Below, one piece after another: positions 8,673 to 17,036 of a stretch of 55,249 nt of DNA (within the stretch, counting starts at the first letter, position 1; each line of letters starts with the position of its first letter). A program made the translations under genes and the position numbers. Origin of the DNA: Roseibium sp. TrichSKD4 (lineage in GTDB: Bacteria > Pseudomonadota > Alphaproteobacteria > Rhizobiales > Stappiaceae); contig NZ_GL476319.1 in the NCBI RefSeq assembly GCF_000148725.1, positions 398,377 to 453,625 on the forward strand. The letters are read 5' to 3'. Below the pieces are notes generated by a model. That model was not told where the DNA came from and made no database searches. It was given only the letters and a program-made list of their open reading frames with translations.

Positions 8673-8691
8673 ATCATTATAATATAATGAT
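8673..8691. promoter_or_regulatory. Perfect 9-bp inverted repeat, likely operator of the dehydrogenase gene
   Basis: ATCATTATA and its reverse complement TATAATGAT are separated by one base, giving ATCATTATAATATAATGAT. It lies 26-44 nt upstream of the dehydrogenase start codon in a very AT-rich stretch. This is where a dimeric repressor (TetR, MarR or GntR type) would block the promoter. The repressor gene is not next to it. Confidence 0.55.
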
Positions 8692-8710
8692 TTTTTTAGA
8701 TTGATTGACG

Positions 8711-8740
8711 AAAACGTCACTCCGTAGCCTAAAGGTGACG
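8711..8740 (-). terminator. Possible terminator after the adenylate cyclase gene
   Basis: CGTCAC (8715-8720) pairs with GTGACG (8735-8740). On the minus strand TTTT follows. The stem is only 6 bp with a 14-nt loop, so this is weak. It lies 37 nt beyond the stop of the leftward cyclase operon. Confidence 0.3.
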
Positions 8741-8776
8741 AAAAACCCTGCTTCGGTCAAGCATTTTGAATGCCGC

Positions 8777-10222
8777 TCAGGCCAATACCTGCAAATCCAA
8801 TGGTTCGCGCAATCCCGCGACAGAACGCATTATGCGCCGCTCACCGGGTGTGCCGTCGTATCCCTGTTCAAGAGCCAAATCGAAAGTGCTCGCGTCCGTT
8901 AAAACGCAGGAGCATTCGGCTTTGTTGGCATCTTCCAATTTTGCGGCACGGTTCACAGCATCCCCAATAACGGTGAACTCCAATCGTTCACTGGACCCGA
9001 CCACGCCAACGGTCACAGGCCCGGCAGACACCGCCGTGCCGATCAGGAAGTCTCTCGGCCATCCCAGTTCCCTGAACCGGAGCCCTTCGGCTGCAATTGC
9101 AGTTACCAGTTCCTGAGCAGCAGAAAGCGCATCAGAAGCATAACTGGTCGAGGGATGGACGGCACCGAAGGTTGCCAGAATCCCGTCACCAAGGAACTTG
9201 TCGATCCGGCCACCATGCCCCTTGATGATGCCAATGGCCGTTTCCTGATACGCAGCCAGAATTGCCATCACTTTATCCGGAGGCAACTGGTCGGCTGTTC
9301 GTGTGAAGCCGCGAATGTCGACATAAAGGATCGCCGCCTCTCGAACCGTCCCCTCCCCGGCTTTCAGCGAACTTTCCGCATCCGTAATGGAGGCGGCAAC
9401 TTCCGGCGCGAAAAAGCGTTTCAAATCGGACGCGGCCGCGTGGTCACGAACGGAAGAGAAAAGCAACTCGCGGCCCCGAAAGAGCGCTGCAGATAATAGA
9501 ATTGTCACGGTGAGAATGACGACAGTCTTGTCTAACTCGGCCCCGATCAAAACGCTGTTTTCAGTAAGATATTCCACATAGTTTCGCGTGATATGCATGC
9601 CGTCCATATCTGACAGAACAGCATAGCCGACAAGGCCCAGCCACCCGGCAACGGCCACAAGCCCAGTGGTCAAGACAAACCGGGGATCGAACCGCAAAGC
9701 CCGAAGCCCAATGAAGATGAAAACATACATCAGGGTTGGTGCCTTGAGATAAAAGGTCGGCGGTTGGTTGTATTGAATATGGAAGGAGAAAATCAGCCCA
9801 ACCAATAACGCCATATCGACGCCAATGGACAGCAGGAGCAGCCATGTTGGCAGTTCAAATCGATATGACAGAACCAGTCGGACGACGGTAAAACCGAAAT
9901 AAATCGCAAGAGCAACCGGTACAAAATTAAACCCATCTGCTCCTTCAGCACGCGGCGCAAGCAGATAAAGCGTTGAAAACAGGCTGACAATTCCGAGTTG
10001 AACCCATGAAATCAGGCGCTCGGACGCATTTTCACGTTCGCGGATTTCGGCGCGCACACGTTGCGGAATACCGGTTTCCGGCGGTCCTCCGCGGAGAATA
10101 TAGGTAATCCATCCCGACCCATCCGACATACCTTGGCCAATGCTCCTTATCGTCGCTGCGTCCAACGCCCCGATTTTTCGCAGCGTCAAATAAGACCAAA
10201 GATCGGTGTTTTGGGTTCGCAA
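8777..10222 (-). CDS. Integral-membrane class III adenylate cyclase
   Basis: 481 residues. Residues ~70-250 hold about six transmembrane helices (ISWVQLGIVSLFSTLYLL, VPVALAIYFGFTVVRLVL, WLLLLSIGVDMALLVGLIF and others). Residues ~290-460 are the class III cyclase domain. Metal-binding Asp302 (YVDIRGFT) and Asp346 (DKFLGDGILATFG) are present, as are Lys342, an Asp in IGDAVNRAAKLE, and the Asn/Arg pair for catalysis. The Lys/Asp pair points to ATP rather than GTP, so the product is predicted to be cAMP. It lies 43 nt after the metallo-hydrolase gene as the last of four leftward genes, with a cyclic-nucleotide-binding protein two genes upstream. Confidence 0.88.
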   Translation of the reverse strand: MRTQNTDLWSYLTLRKIGALDAATIRSIGQGMSDGSGWITYILRGGPPETGIPQRVRAEIRERENASERLISWVQLGIVSLFSTLYLLAPRAEGADGFNFVPVALAIYFGFTVVRLVLSYRFELPTWLLLLSIGVDMALLVGLIFSFHIQYNQPPTFYLKAPTLMYVFIFIGLRALRFDPRFVLTTGLVAVAGWLGLVGYAVLSDMDGMHITRNYVEYLTENSVLIGAELDKTVVILTVTILLSAALFRGRELLFSSVRDHAAASDLKRFFAPEVAASITDAESSLKAGEGTVREAAILYVDIRGFTRTADQLPPDKVMAILAAYQETAIGIIKGHGGRIDKFLGDGILATFGAVHPSTSYASDALSAAQELVTAIAAEGLRFRELGWPRDFLIGTAVSAGPVTVGVVGSSERLEFTVIGDAVNRAAKLEDANKAECSCVLTDASTFDLALEQGYDGTPGERRIMRSVAGLREPLDLQVLA

Positions 10223-10265
10223 AACAAGGGCACTTGCCGATACGTGATCCGCCGTGATGCCGGGA

Positions 10266-11096
10266 TCACGGTTTGAGGATCAGTCCTTCTTTTGCAACGA
10301 GCGTGCCCGGATAAACATCCGCGGCAGCTGTTCCGATTTCGTCGAGTTCATCGTCAACACGGCGCGGATCGTGATGGAAAAGCACAGGCGTTTTCACCTC
10401 TGCTTCGCGCGCCAGCTCAACGGCTTTTTGCCAAGTTGAGTGGCCCCAGCCGATATAGGTTTCATATTCCTCGTCGGTGTACATGGCATCATAAATCATG
10501 ATGTCTGCCCCTTCGACGAAGCCGGGGAGCTTTGCATCTATCTCCACGTTTCCATGCTCATGGTCCGTGATGATGCAAATCACTTTACCTTGAAATTCAA
10601 TGCGGTAACCACAAGCTCCGCCCGGGTGGTTGAGACGCATTGTACGCACGGTCGCATCGCCACAAACCGGCAACTCGCTACCAACCTGATAATCACAGAA
10701 CGAGAGCGCTTTCAGCGATTTTGCGGCCAGAGGGAATACAGGCGGGGACATGATGCGATTGACCACGTCTGCCAGTTTCAGCTCAGGTTCTTCAAAGTGC
10801 CCCGCCCATGCATTGATCTGGGAATCGGGGTCAAAGGCTGGCCAAAAGAATGGCAACCCGCAAATGTGATCAAGATGCGTGTGGGTGAAGAGAATATCCA
10901 TGTCAGCGGATTGTTTTTTCTGACACAGCTCCATTCCAAGGTTACGAGCGCCAGAGCCACAATCGACCAGCATGCGCGCATTCCCTGCCCGAATTTCCAG
11001 ACAGCTGGTTTCTCCACCATAGCGAAGCGTGCCGGTGCCGGGCGTTGGAGTTGATCCACGCACACCCCAGAACCGTAGGGAAAACTCTTCAGACAC
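10266..11096 (-). CDS. Metallo-beta-lactamase-fold hydrolase, possible cyclic-nucleotide phosphodiesterase
   Basis: 276 residues. It opens with LRFWGVRGSTPTPG and YGGETSCLEI. The metal motif HTHLDH is at ~72-77, followed by a histidine in MRLNHPGG, Asp/His in IITDHEHG, and a late HHDP. This set is typical of RNase Z/PhnP-like phosphodiesterases. Class II cAMP phosphodiesterases have the same fold and HxHLDH motif. Because it lies between a cAMP-binding protein and an adenylate cyclase on one strand, cAMP or a related phosphodiester is a reasonable substrate, but that is inference. Confidence 0.8.
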   Translation of the reverse strand: MSEEFSLRFWGVRGSTPTPGTGTLRYGGETSCLEIRAGNARMLVDCGSGARNLGMELCQKKQSADMDILFTHTHLDHICGLPFFWPAFDPDSQINAWAGHFEEPELKLADVVNRIMSPPVFPLAAKSLKALSFCDYQVGSELPVCGDATVRTMRLNHPGGACGYRIEFQGKVICIITDHEHGNVEIDAKLPGFVEGADIMIYDAMYTDEEYETYIGWGHSTWQKAVELAREAEVKTPVLFHHDPRRVDDELDEIGTAAADVYPGTLVAKEGLILKP

Positions 11097-11174
11097 TCAG
11101 GTTCCTCGCTTCCTCGAAATGGAGATACTGCCAACCCAAATCATCCGGAAAAGGCGTTGACACTCTCCAAACTT

Positions 11175-11618
11175 CTATTGTTGCGCCGCAGCCAAATCCC
11201 GTGTTGTTCGCTCCAGTCGAAGCGCAAGTGTTCTCATCACCTCTAGTGATATATCGGGAAACTCGGTAAGCAATTTCAAGAAGTCGTCCTTAGAAACTGT
11301 CAAGACATCCATGTCCGAAGCCGCAGTCAGGCTGGCCGTTCGGGGCACATCACAAATAATTGCGATCTCGCCAACAATGTTGTTTTCCGCCACTTGAGCG
11401 ACAGTTTTTTCGCCATCCGGCGTGTTCACAAGAACGTCTGCCGTACCTTTGAGGATGATGAAGGCAGAATCTCCCGGTTCGCCCTGAATACACAGCCGCT
11501 CACCTTGCTGATACTCCGTTCGATCACTAATAAACGCCAGCAACCTCAGTTTTGTCTCGTCGATGCCCCGAAAGAGCGGCACGCGCCGCAAGGCTTCGAC
11601 TTCTGTTTCCAAACTCAT
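11175..11618 (-). CDS. Stand-alone cyclic-nucleotide-binding domain protein
   Basis: 147 residues, almost entirely one cNMP-binding domain. GEPGDSAFIILKGTADVLV and the phosphate-binding cassette VGEIAIICDVPRTASL (Gly83, Glu84, Arg93, Thr94, Ala95) are intact, so it should bind cAMP or cGMP. It has no helix-turn-helix after the C-helix, so it is not a Crp-type regulator. It ends with a short charged helix (LALRLERTTRDLAAAQQ). It lies between the unusual ABC exporter and the hydrolase and probably senses the product of the cyclase in the same operon. Its partner is unknown; the exporter is the obvious candidate. Confidence 0.85.
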   Translation of the reverse strand: MSLETEVEALRRVPLFRGIDETKLRLLAFISDRTEYQQGERLCIQGEPGDSAFIILKGTADVLVNTPDGEKTVAQVAENNIVGEIAIICDVPRTASLTAASDMDVLTVSKDDFLKLLTEFPDISLEVMRTLALRLERTTRDLAAAQQ

Positions 11619-11705
11619 TCCGACCTCCCGCTCAACGCGTCATTTGTGAAACAAACAAAATGCGGTTGGCTTTTTCATCCACAAAAGCACTTTAAAACCA
11701 ATCAC

Positions 11706-14300
11706 TCAAGCCTTCCGACGAGAGGTTGACGATATGCGCCCCTGATCCATCACGGCATGCGCTTCAAATTCCGCTGCAAGCTCTTCATTGGGAACACCGA
11801 ACACCAGGGTGCGTCCATCCAACAGCTCTCTCAAAGTGGCGCGAAGCTCACGGTCCTCATCATTGAGACCGGTCGCAATATCATCAAGGATGGTGATCCG
11901 GGCGTTTTTCAAAAGGCCGCGCACAAGCGCCAAGCGGCGACGTTGCCCCGCAGACAAGCGCGATCCGGCCACCCCAACATGATACCCGAACCCGGCATAC
12001 ATGATTGGCTCCCGCAGCCCCATTTCTTCCACCAAAGATCGGATCACCTGATCGATCCGCTGGCGGGCATCCCGGCGATCAACGCGCGCACGTCCGAACA
12101 GAAGGTTGTCTTCAATCGTAAGCGGCGGAAGATACGTCTCCGGATCAATACCGACAAAATTCTCGCTGTTGCCAACCACGCGTTGCTGGAACTGTTTGCG
12201 CGCCTCAATGACCTCAGCTTTCAATTCGTCGGTCATGATGCCCAAGCGGTGTCTGGCTGGAACCAACTTGAACGCAAGCCCGACAAGACGAGATTTATCG
12301 TTGTCACTGAGGCCCGGGCGTTGATTGCCGGATTTGGCGACCCGGACGATCCGATCAAACTCCGGCAAATCTTCCTGCGTGATAAACGAATAGGTTCCCA
12401 GCAAGCCACTATCGCCAGAGACGTTGGCAAAGAGTTCCACCATGGTTTCAGCAATCTTCAGGCCGATTTCTCGAAGCTTCAGATCAAGACCGGTCTCAGC
12501 AAGGAAGGCTTTGACTTCCGGCACATCAGGGATCTGCTCCATACCCATTTCAGGGTCTGTTGGAACGGCAAAAAACAGGTTCTCTGCCAAGGTTGCACTG
12601 GCATTGAAACTGTCGAGGTTCCAAAGCTCAACAAGATTGGCAAGGTTCGGATCATCTGCAATCCGTTTGGCCAAAGTGGAGCGCACTGACAAGATACGAT
12701 CTGCAAAGGCATCATCCATCGATGGATCGAAACGCGACTGCAGGCCAAGGCGGTAGATATCGGCATCCAGCCCCACTGCGGTCAGCAATGACAGGGCTTT
12801 CTGATCCAACTCAGCAGCATTCGTGACACCAGCTGCCGGATAATCTTCCCAACTTGCTGCAATGTCGTAAGTTGGGTTTTTGGTTTCCTTGGCTTCGCTC
12901 AACCGGCGCTGATAGTCACGCAAGTCTTCACCCTGCCGCTCAATGGTTTCAAGCGGACGGTGGCGCAGGCCATAGTAAAGGTTGTCCCGAATGGTGCCTG
13001 TCCAAACGTGGATTGAACCGCCGACAAATGCGACTTCACGCCCAAGGGTTGCCTCACTCAAGCGATCCAGATTTTGCCCGCCGATTTCCACCCGCCCCGA
13101 AGATGGGCTAACCAGTCCCGCAACTAGCTGCAGAACCTCTGCCCGTCCGGAGCCGTCTCCGCCAACGACTGCAACGTTGCTGTTCTCCGGGATTTTTAAA
13201 GAAGCATCAAAAACCTCCTGCCCCGCAGCTCCGCCGGAGAAGGTGACATTCTGGAAGACAATGTCGCCCTCCAGTTTGACGGTTTCATCACCTGTCAGGC
13301 GCTCGACGGGATAGATGTCAGCTGGATCAAAATTCTCAACAACGGTCTGGTACTTGACCGAGACATCAGCTGTCATCTGATAGTAAGCCAGCAGCTCTTT
13401 CCATGGGCCGGCCAGATCTTTATAGGCCGCGATCACCGCCAGAAGCGCGCCGATACTCAAATCCCCTTCGATCACCAGGTACCCGCCAATCAGGTAGAAG
13501 AAGAACGGCGTCAGCTGGTTCATGAAGTTATTGAGAAACTTAATGAAATACTTCCGGTTAAAGATCTCGTACCGGATCTTGAAGTTCTCATAGAGCCGGT
13601 CGGACAGGTCGGCGGAATGCCACGCGGATGCATCATTTGCGTGGATTTCGGGCACGCCCGTAATACTCTCCCCGACCTTGTCCGCAATCAAACGGACATT
13701 TTTGACCCGTCGCCGGGACAGCAAGACAACTTTCCGCTGAAGCTTGGGAATAATGTATGCTTGGATTGGGTATGAGCTGATGGCGGCAAGCCCAAGCAAC
13801 GGGTCTTGCATGAAGATGAAGCCGAGTTGCACAAACAGCATACCGCCCTGATAGGCGGGCAGCGCGAAGGCTTCTCCGATAAATCCGCCAACATCTTCCA
13901 CTTCCGATGTGATCATCGGAATGATCTCGCCAGAGCTTATTTTGCGGAAATGAGGGAGGCGAAAACGCAACACACGTTGAAAAAGTTCAAACCGCAACCG
14001 GCGCAACATGCGCTCGCCTAAACGTCCTTTATAAACGTTGATATAAAGCTTCAGTCCGTTCGAGACGACAACAAGTCCAAGAAATGAAAAGCATAGGAAA
14101 ATCAAATAGGAGATTTGATCGAATTCGAAAGACAAAATGCTCCTGGGGAAACCCTCCCCCTGCACAGCATCGTTGACGATCAGCTTCGGAAGCTCCAGCA
14201 GTATATACGTGACTGGATAGGATAATACAGTGACAAGTAAAATGAATATTTGCTGGCGCGAGCTGAACTTCCAAATAAAACTGAAGAGATTCTTTTCCAT
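11706..14300 (-). CDS. ABC-exporter-like membrane protein with degenerate, expanded nucleotide-binding domain
   Basis: 864 residues. Residues ~15-310 form an ABC type-I exporter membrane domain with about six helices, including GERMLRRLRFELFQRVLRF. The nucleotide-binding domain begins at ~345 but is unusual. Walker A is GGDGSGRA (380-387), lacking the Lys and Ser/Thr. The Q-loop lacks Gln (FVGGSIHVWTGTIRDNL). The signature is RLSAGQRRR (781-789). Walker B is ILDDIAT, with Asp in place of the catalytic Glu. No switch His is visible. About 300 residues of inserted sequence separate Walker A from the signature and repeat the segment TIRDNLYYG (436), TLAENLFFA (570), TIEDNLLFG (728). ATP hydrolysis may be lost. 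It heads the leftward operon and is divergent from the glycosyltransferase genes. Confidence 0.8.
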   Translation of the reverse strand: MEKNLFSFIWKFSSRQQIFILLVTVLSYPVTYILLELPKLIVNDAVQGEGFPRSILSFEFDQISYLIFLCFSFLGLVVVSNGLKLYINVYKGRLGERMLRRLRFELFQRVLRFRLPHFRKISSGEIIPMITSEVEDVGGFIGEAFALPAYQGGMLFVQLGFIFMQDPLLGLAAISSYPIQAYIIPKLQRKVVLLSRRRVKNVRLIADKVGESITGVPEIHANDASAWHSADLSDRLYENFKIRYEIFNRKYFIKFLNNFMNQLTPFFFYLIGGYLVIEGDLSIGALLAVIAAYKDLAGPWKELLAYYQMTADVSVKYQTVVENFDPADIYPVERLTGDETVKLEGDIVFQNVTFSGGAAGQEVFDASLKIPENSNVAVVGGDGSGRAEVLQLVAGLVSPSSGRVEIGGQNLDRLSEATLGREVAFVGGSIHVWTGTIRDNLYYGLRHRPLETIERQGEDLRDYQRRLSEAKETKNPTYDIAASWEDYPAAGVTNAAELDQKALSLLTAVGLDADIYRLGLQSRFDPSMDDAFADRILSVRSTLAKRIADDPNLANLVELWNLDSFNASATLAENLFFAVPTDPEMGMEQIPDVPEVKAFLAETGLDLKLREIGLKIAETMVELFANVSGDSGLLGTYSFITQEDLPEFDRIVRVAKSGNQRPGLSDNDKSRLVGLAFKLVPARHRLGIMTDELKAEVIEARKQFQQRVVGNSENFVGIDPETYLPPLTIEDNLLFGRARVDRRDARQRIDQVIRSLVEEMGLREPIMYAGFGYHVGVAGSRLSAGQRRRLALVRGLLKNARITILDDIATGLNDEDRELRATLRELLDGRTLVFGVPNEELAAEFEAHAVMDQGRISSTSRRKA

Positions 14301-14531
14301 TGCGCCATCCGAAATGAATACTGCCCGCCTGACCCTCGAGTCAGATCGGGAATATTACCCATTAAGTTGGAATGTGCCAGTCACGATTCTCCCAGCAGGT
14401 TTCATAAGCCATTGACGCACACTCACAGTTTTGAAAGGGTGGGCTTCTCAACAGACACAGAAAGACGTGACAACTTGGCGTTTGGCGGTGCATAAGGCCG
14501 CACACGTGCCAGGAAATCCAAAAAGCCAAGT
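14301..14531. promoter_or_regulatory. Divergent promoter region between ABC exporter and glycosyltransferase operons
   Basis: 231 bp without a plausible gene. Promoters for both arms of the cluster must lie here or just inside it. I looked for a Crp-type palindrome (TGTGA-N6-TCACA), because the cluster carries cAMP genes, and found only an unpaired TCACA half-site near 14424. Confidence 0.4.
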
Positions 14532-15752
14532 ATGCGTTCCAAATCGCCAAAGATCCTTATTTATAGTCATGACTCCTTCGGACTGGGACATCTACGCCGC
14601 TGCCGTGCAATCGCGCATTCCCTTGTCAAAGCCTACGGCGAGCTTTCTGTTCTGATCCTCTCGGGTTCGCCGATCATTGGCAGCTTCGAGTTTCGCTCCC
14701 GCGTAGATTTCGTCCGCATTCCAGGTGTCATCAAATTGCGGGACGGCGAATACACGCCGCTTTCCTTGCACCTGGACATTGAGCATACGCTGGAAATTCG
14801 CTCGTCCATCATCGAGCACACGGCGAAGGTGTTTGAACCGGATATATTTATCGTCGACAAGGAGCCCCTGGGGCTACGCGGCGAGGTTCTTGGCACTCTG
14901 GAAGCATTGAAGCACACCAAGACCAAGCTTGTACTCGGACTTCGGGATGTCATGGACGATCCCGAAATTCTGGCACAAGAGTGGGAACGCAAAGCTGTCA
15001 TGCCTGCGCTCAAGGATCTGTATGACGAGATTTGGGTTTATGGCCCTGAAGGCGTTTGCAATCCGGTTGAAGGCATAGACCTTCCCAATGGTGTTCCGGA
15101 GAAACTTCGCTATACCGGGTATTTGCGGCGACACTTGCCTGAAAACGCGGAAGGCGCAGCGTTGCCTGCTCCATTTGGGGAGCAACCCTACATTCTTGTA
15201 ACACCGGGTGGCGGCGGCGATGGCGTGGAAATGGTGGACTGGGTCATGCGTGCCTACGAAGCGCACAGTCGGCCATTGTTCCCTGCCCTGATCATTCTTG
15301 GTCCCTTCATGCCGGCAGCGGCCGTCACGCAGTTTACCGAACGCGCTGAACATCTGCGCGACGTTGAAATTCTGCGCTTTACGCCTCAAATCGAACCCTA
15401 CCTTGCCAGCGCCACGGCAATTGTCGGAATGGGCGGTTACAACACGTTCTGTGAGATCCTGTCCTTCGACAAGCCCACCTTGATGGTTCCGCGCATCGTT
15501 CCACGCCGCGAACAAGCCATACGGGCCGCCCGCGCTGAAGAGCGAGGTCTGTTGAAGGTTCTGCCGATCGACAAATACCCGGACCCACACTTGATGACTG
15601 AAGCGTTGGCGGAACTTCCCCATGCTCCATGCCCATCAGCAGCTGGTATCGAGAACCTCATGCTTGGTCTGGACCTCATTGGTGATCGCGTTGGCGAAAT
15701 CCTTGAAGAAAACCGTGCCGAAGACCTCCCCCGCCAGATTGTCAATTTCTAA
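14532..15752 (+). CDS. GT-B fold glycosyltransferase, GT28/MurG-like
   Basis: 406 residues. The N-terminus KILIYSHDSFGLGHLRRCRA has the Gly-His pair seen in UDP-sugar-dependent GT28-like enzymes. The C-terminal half has the nucleotide-sugar-binding pattern ILVTPGGGGDG and VGMGGYNTFCEILSFDKPTL. It is cytosolic with no membrane helix. The start ATG 14532 has only a weak, distant AGGAAA. It is first of five rightward genes (three further glycosyltransferases and a deacetylase-like protein), spaced 48, 15 and 4 nt apart and then overlapping by 4 nt. The sugar and acceptor cannot be told from sequence. Confidence 0.82.
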   Translation: MRSKSPKILIYSHDSFGLGHLRRCRAIAHSLVKAYGELSVLILSGSPIIGSFEFRSRVDFVRIPGVIKLRDGEYTPLSLHLDIEHTLEIRSSIIEHTAKVFEPDIFIVDKEPLGLRGEVLGTLEALKHTKTKLVLGLRDVMDDPEILAQEWERKAVMPALKDLYDEIWVYGPEGVCNPVEGIDLPNGVPEKLRYTGYLRRHLPENAEGAALPAPFGEQPYILVTPGGGGDGVEMVDWVMRAYEAHSRPLFPALIILGPFMPAAAVTQFTERAEHLRDVEILRFTPQIEPYLASATAIVGMGGYNTFCEILSFDKPTLMVPRIVPRREQAIRAARAEERGLLKVLPIDKYPDPHLMTEALAELPHAPCPSAAGIENLMLGLDLIGDRVGEILEENRAEDLPRQIVNF

Positions 15753-15800
15753 GTGAGCCGGATCGCCTGTCGAACCGCTCCTACTTAATCGAGACTTGCC

Positions 15801-17021
15801 ATGTCCCGCATCGCCGTCGTGGTGAAAGGCTATCCTCGCCTTTCCGAAACTTTTATTGCTCAGGAAATTCTCGGGCTGGAACAACGTGGCATTCCGATCC
15901 TGATCGTAGCCTTGCGCAAGCCTTATGATCCTTACATCCATGACCTGCATCGGAAAATCTCTGCAGACGTCATGTATCTGCCGGAATATGTGAAAGATGA
16001 CCCGGCCCGAGTGGCGCGAGCGAAGCGCTGGGCCGAAGAACAGCCCACTTATGAAAAAGCCAAAGCCCTGTTCGACAAGGACTTTGCTCAAGAAAGCAAT
16101 GCAGGCCGACAACGACGTTGGGCACAGGGTTGCGTCTTTGCTCATGAGCTTCCTGAAGACATTTCGTGGATCCACACCCACTATTTGCACACCCCCTGCT
16201 CGGTCTCGCGGTACGCTGCACATCTGGCCGGTAAGAGTTGGTCCTTTTCCGCCCACGCCAAAGACATTTGGACCAGCGAAGAATGGGACCTGCGGACAAA
16301 GCTAGATGATGCCGCTTGGGGCGTGACTTGCACCAAAGTCAATGTCGATCATCTGAAGTCCCTCTCCCAAAACCCGGAGAAGGTCGAGCTGGTGTATCAT
16401 GGCCTCGATTTTTCCGGCTTCCCGGACCCCGCCGACAATCCTCCCCGCCGAGATGGAACAGCAGATCCGGTTCGGCTGGTTTCAGTCGGGCGCGCGGTAG
16501 AAAAAAAGGGCTATGATGATCTTCTTGCAGCGCTCAAAAGCCTGCCTGAAACGCTGAACTGGCATTTCACCCATATTGGCGGCGGCGAACTGTCAGACAC
16601 ACTCAAGGCTCAGGCCGATGCGCTTGGGCTTGGTGAGCGGATCACCTGGCGCGGTGCCCAGCCCCGTGAGGAGGTCATCAAGACCTGTCAAATGTCCGAC
16701 CTCTTCGTCCTACCATCCAAGCTGGCGAAATCCGGCGATCGCGATGGTCTGCCAAACGTTTTGATGGAAGCGCAATCGATGGGCATTTGCTGCTTGTCCA
16801 CCTCGGTGTCCGCCATCCCGGAACTCATAATCTCCGGAGAAACCGGAATGCTCGTTCCGCCCGCAGACCCAAAAGCACTTGGCGCGGCCCTTCAAAAACT
16901 CATTGAAGCCCCAGAGGAACGAAACAAGATGGGCAAGTCTGCCGCGCATCACGTCCGCCATCACTTTGCCAGCGCGCCGGGTCTCGACCAACTGACCGAA
17001 AAATTCAAAAAGGTGCTCTGA
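15801..17021 (+). CDS. Glycosyltransferase family 4 protein
   Basis: 406 residues. The opening IAVVVKGYPRLSETFIAQEI is typical of GT4 colanic-acid-type transferases. The middle has SFSAHAKDIW and VTCTKVNVDHL. The C-terminal domain has LVSVGRAVEKKGYDDLLAAL and the retaining-GT4 signature region DRDGLPNVLMEAQSMG with its EX7E-like acidic residues. It is a cytosolic GT-B retaining enzyme using a nucleotide sugar. It is second in the five-gene run. Confidence 0.87.
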   Translation: MSRIAVVVKGYPRLSETFIAQEILGLEQRGIPILIVALRKPYDPYIHDLHRKISADVMYLPEYVKDDPARVARAKRWAEEQPTYEKAKALFDKDFAQESNAGRQRRWAQGCVFAHELPEDISWIHTHYLHTPCSVSRYAAHLAGKSWSFSAHAKDIWTSEEWDLRTKLDDAAWGVTCTKVNVDHLKSLSQNPEKVELVYHGLDFSGFPDPADNPPRRDGTADPVRLVSVGRAVEKKGYDDLLAALKSLPETLNWHFTHIGGGELSDTLKAQADALGLGERITWRGAQPREEVIKTCQMSDLFVLPSKLAKSGDRDGLPNVLMEAQSMGICCLSTSVSAIPELIISGETGMLVPPADPKALGAALQKLIEAPEERNKMGKSAAHHVRHHFASAPGLDQLTEKFKKVL

Positions 17022-17036
17022 CAGACGGACTAGCCC

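Noticed and set aside
11175-11618. The cyclic-nucleotide-binding protein as a Crp/Fnr transcription factor
   Set aside because: At 147 residues it ends right after the binding domain and has no helix-turn-helix.
14301-14531. A Crp/cAMP-receptor site between the exporter and the glycosyltransferases
   Set aside because: Only an unpaired TCACA half was found near 14424; the other half does not match.
14874-15623. A 249-codon open frame on the minus strand
   Set aside because: It is antisense to the first glycosyltransferase, which has clear family motifs.
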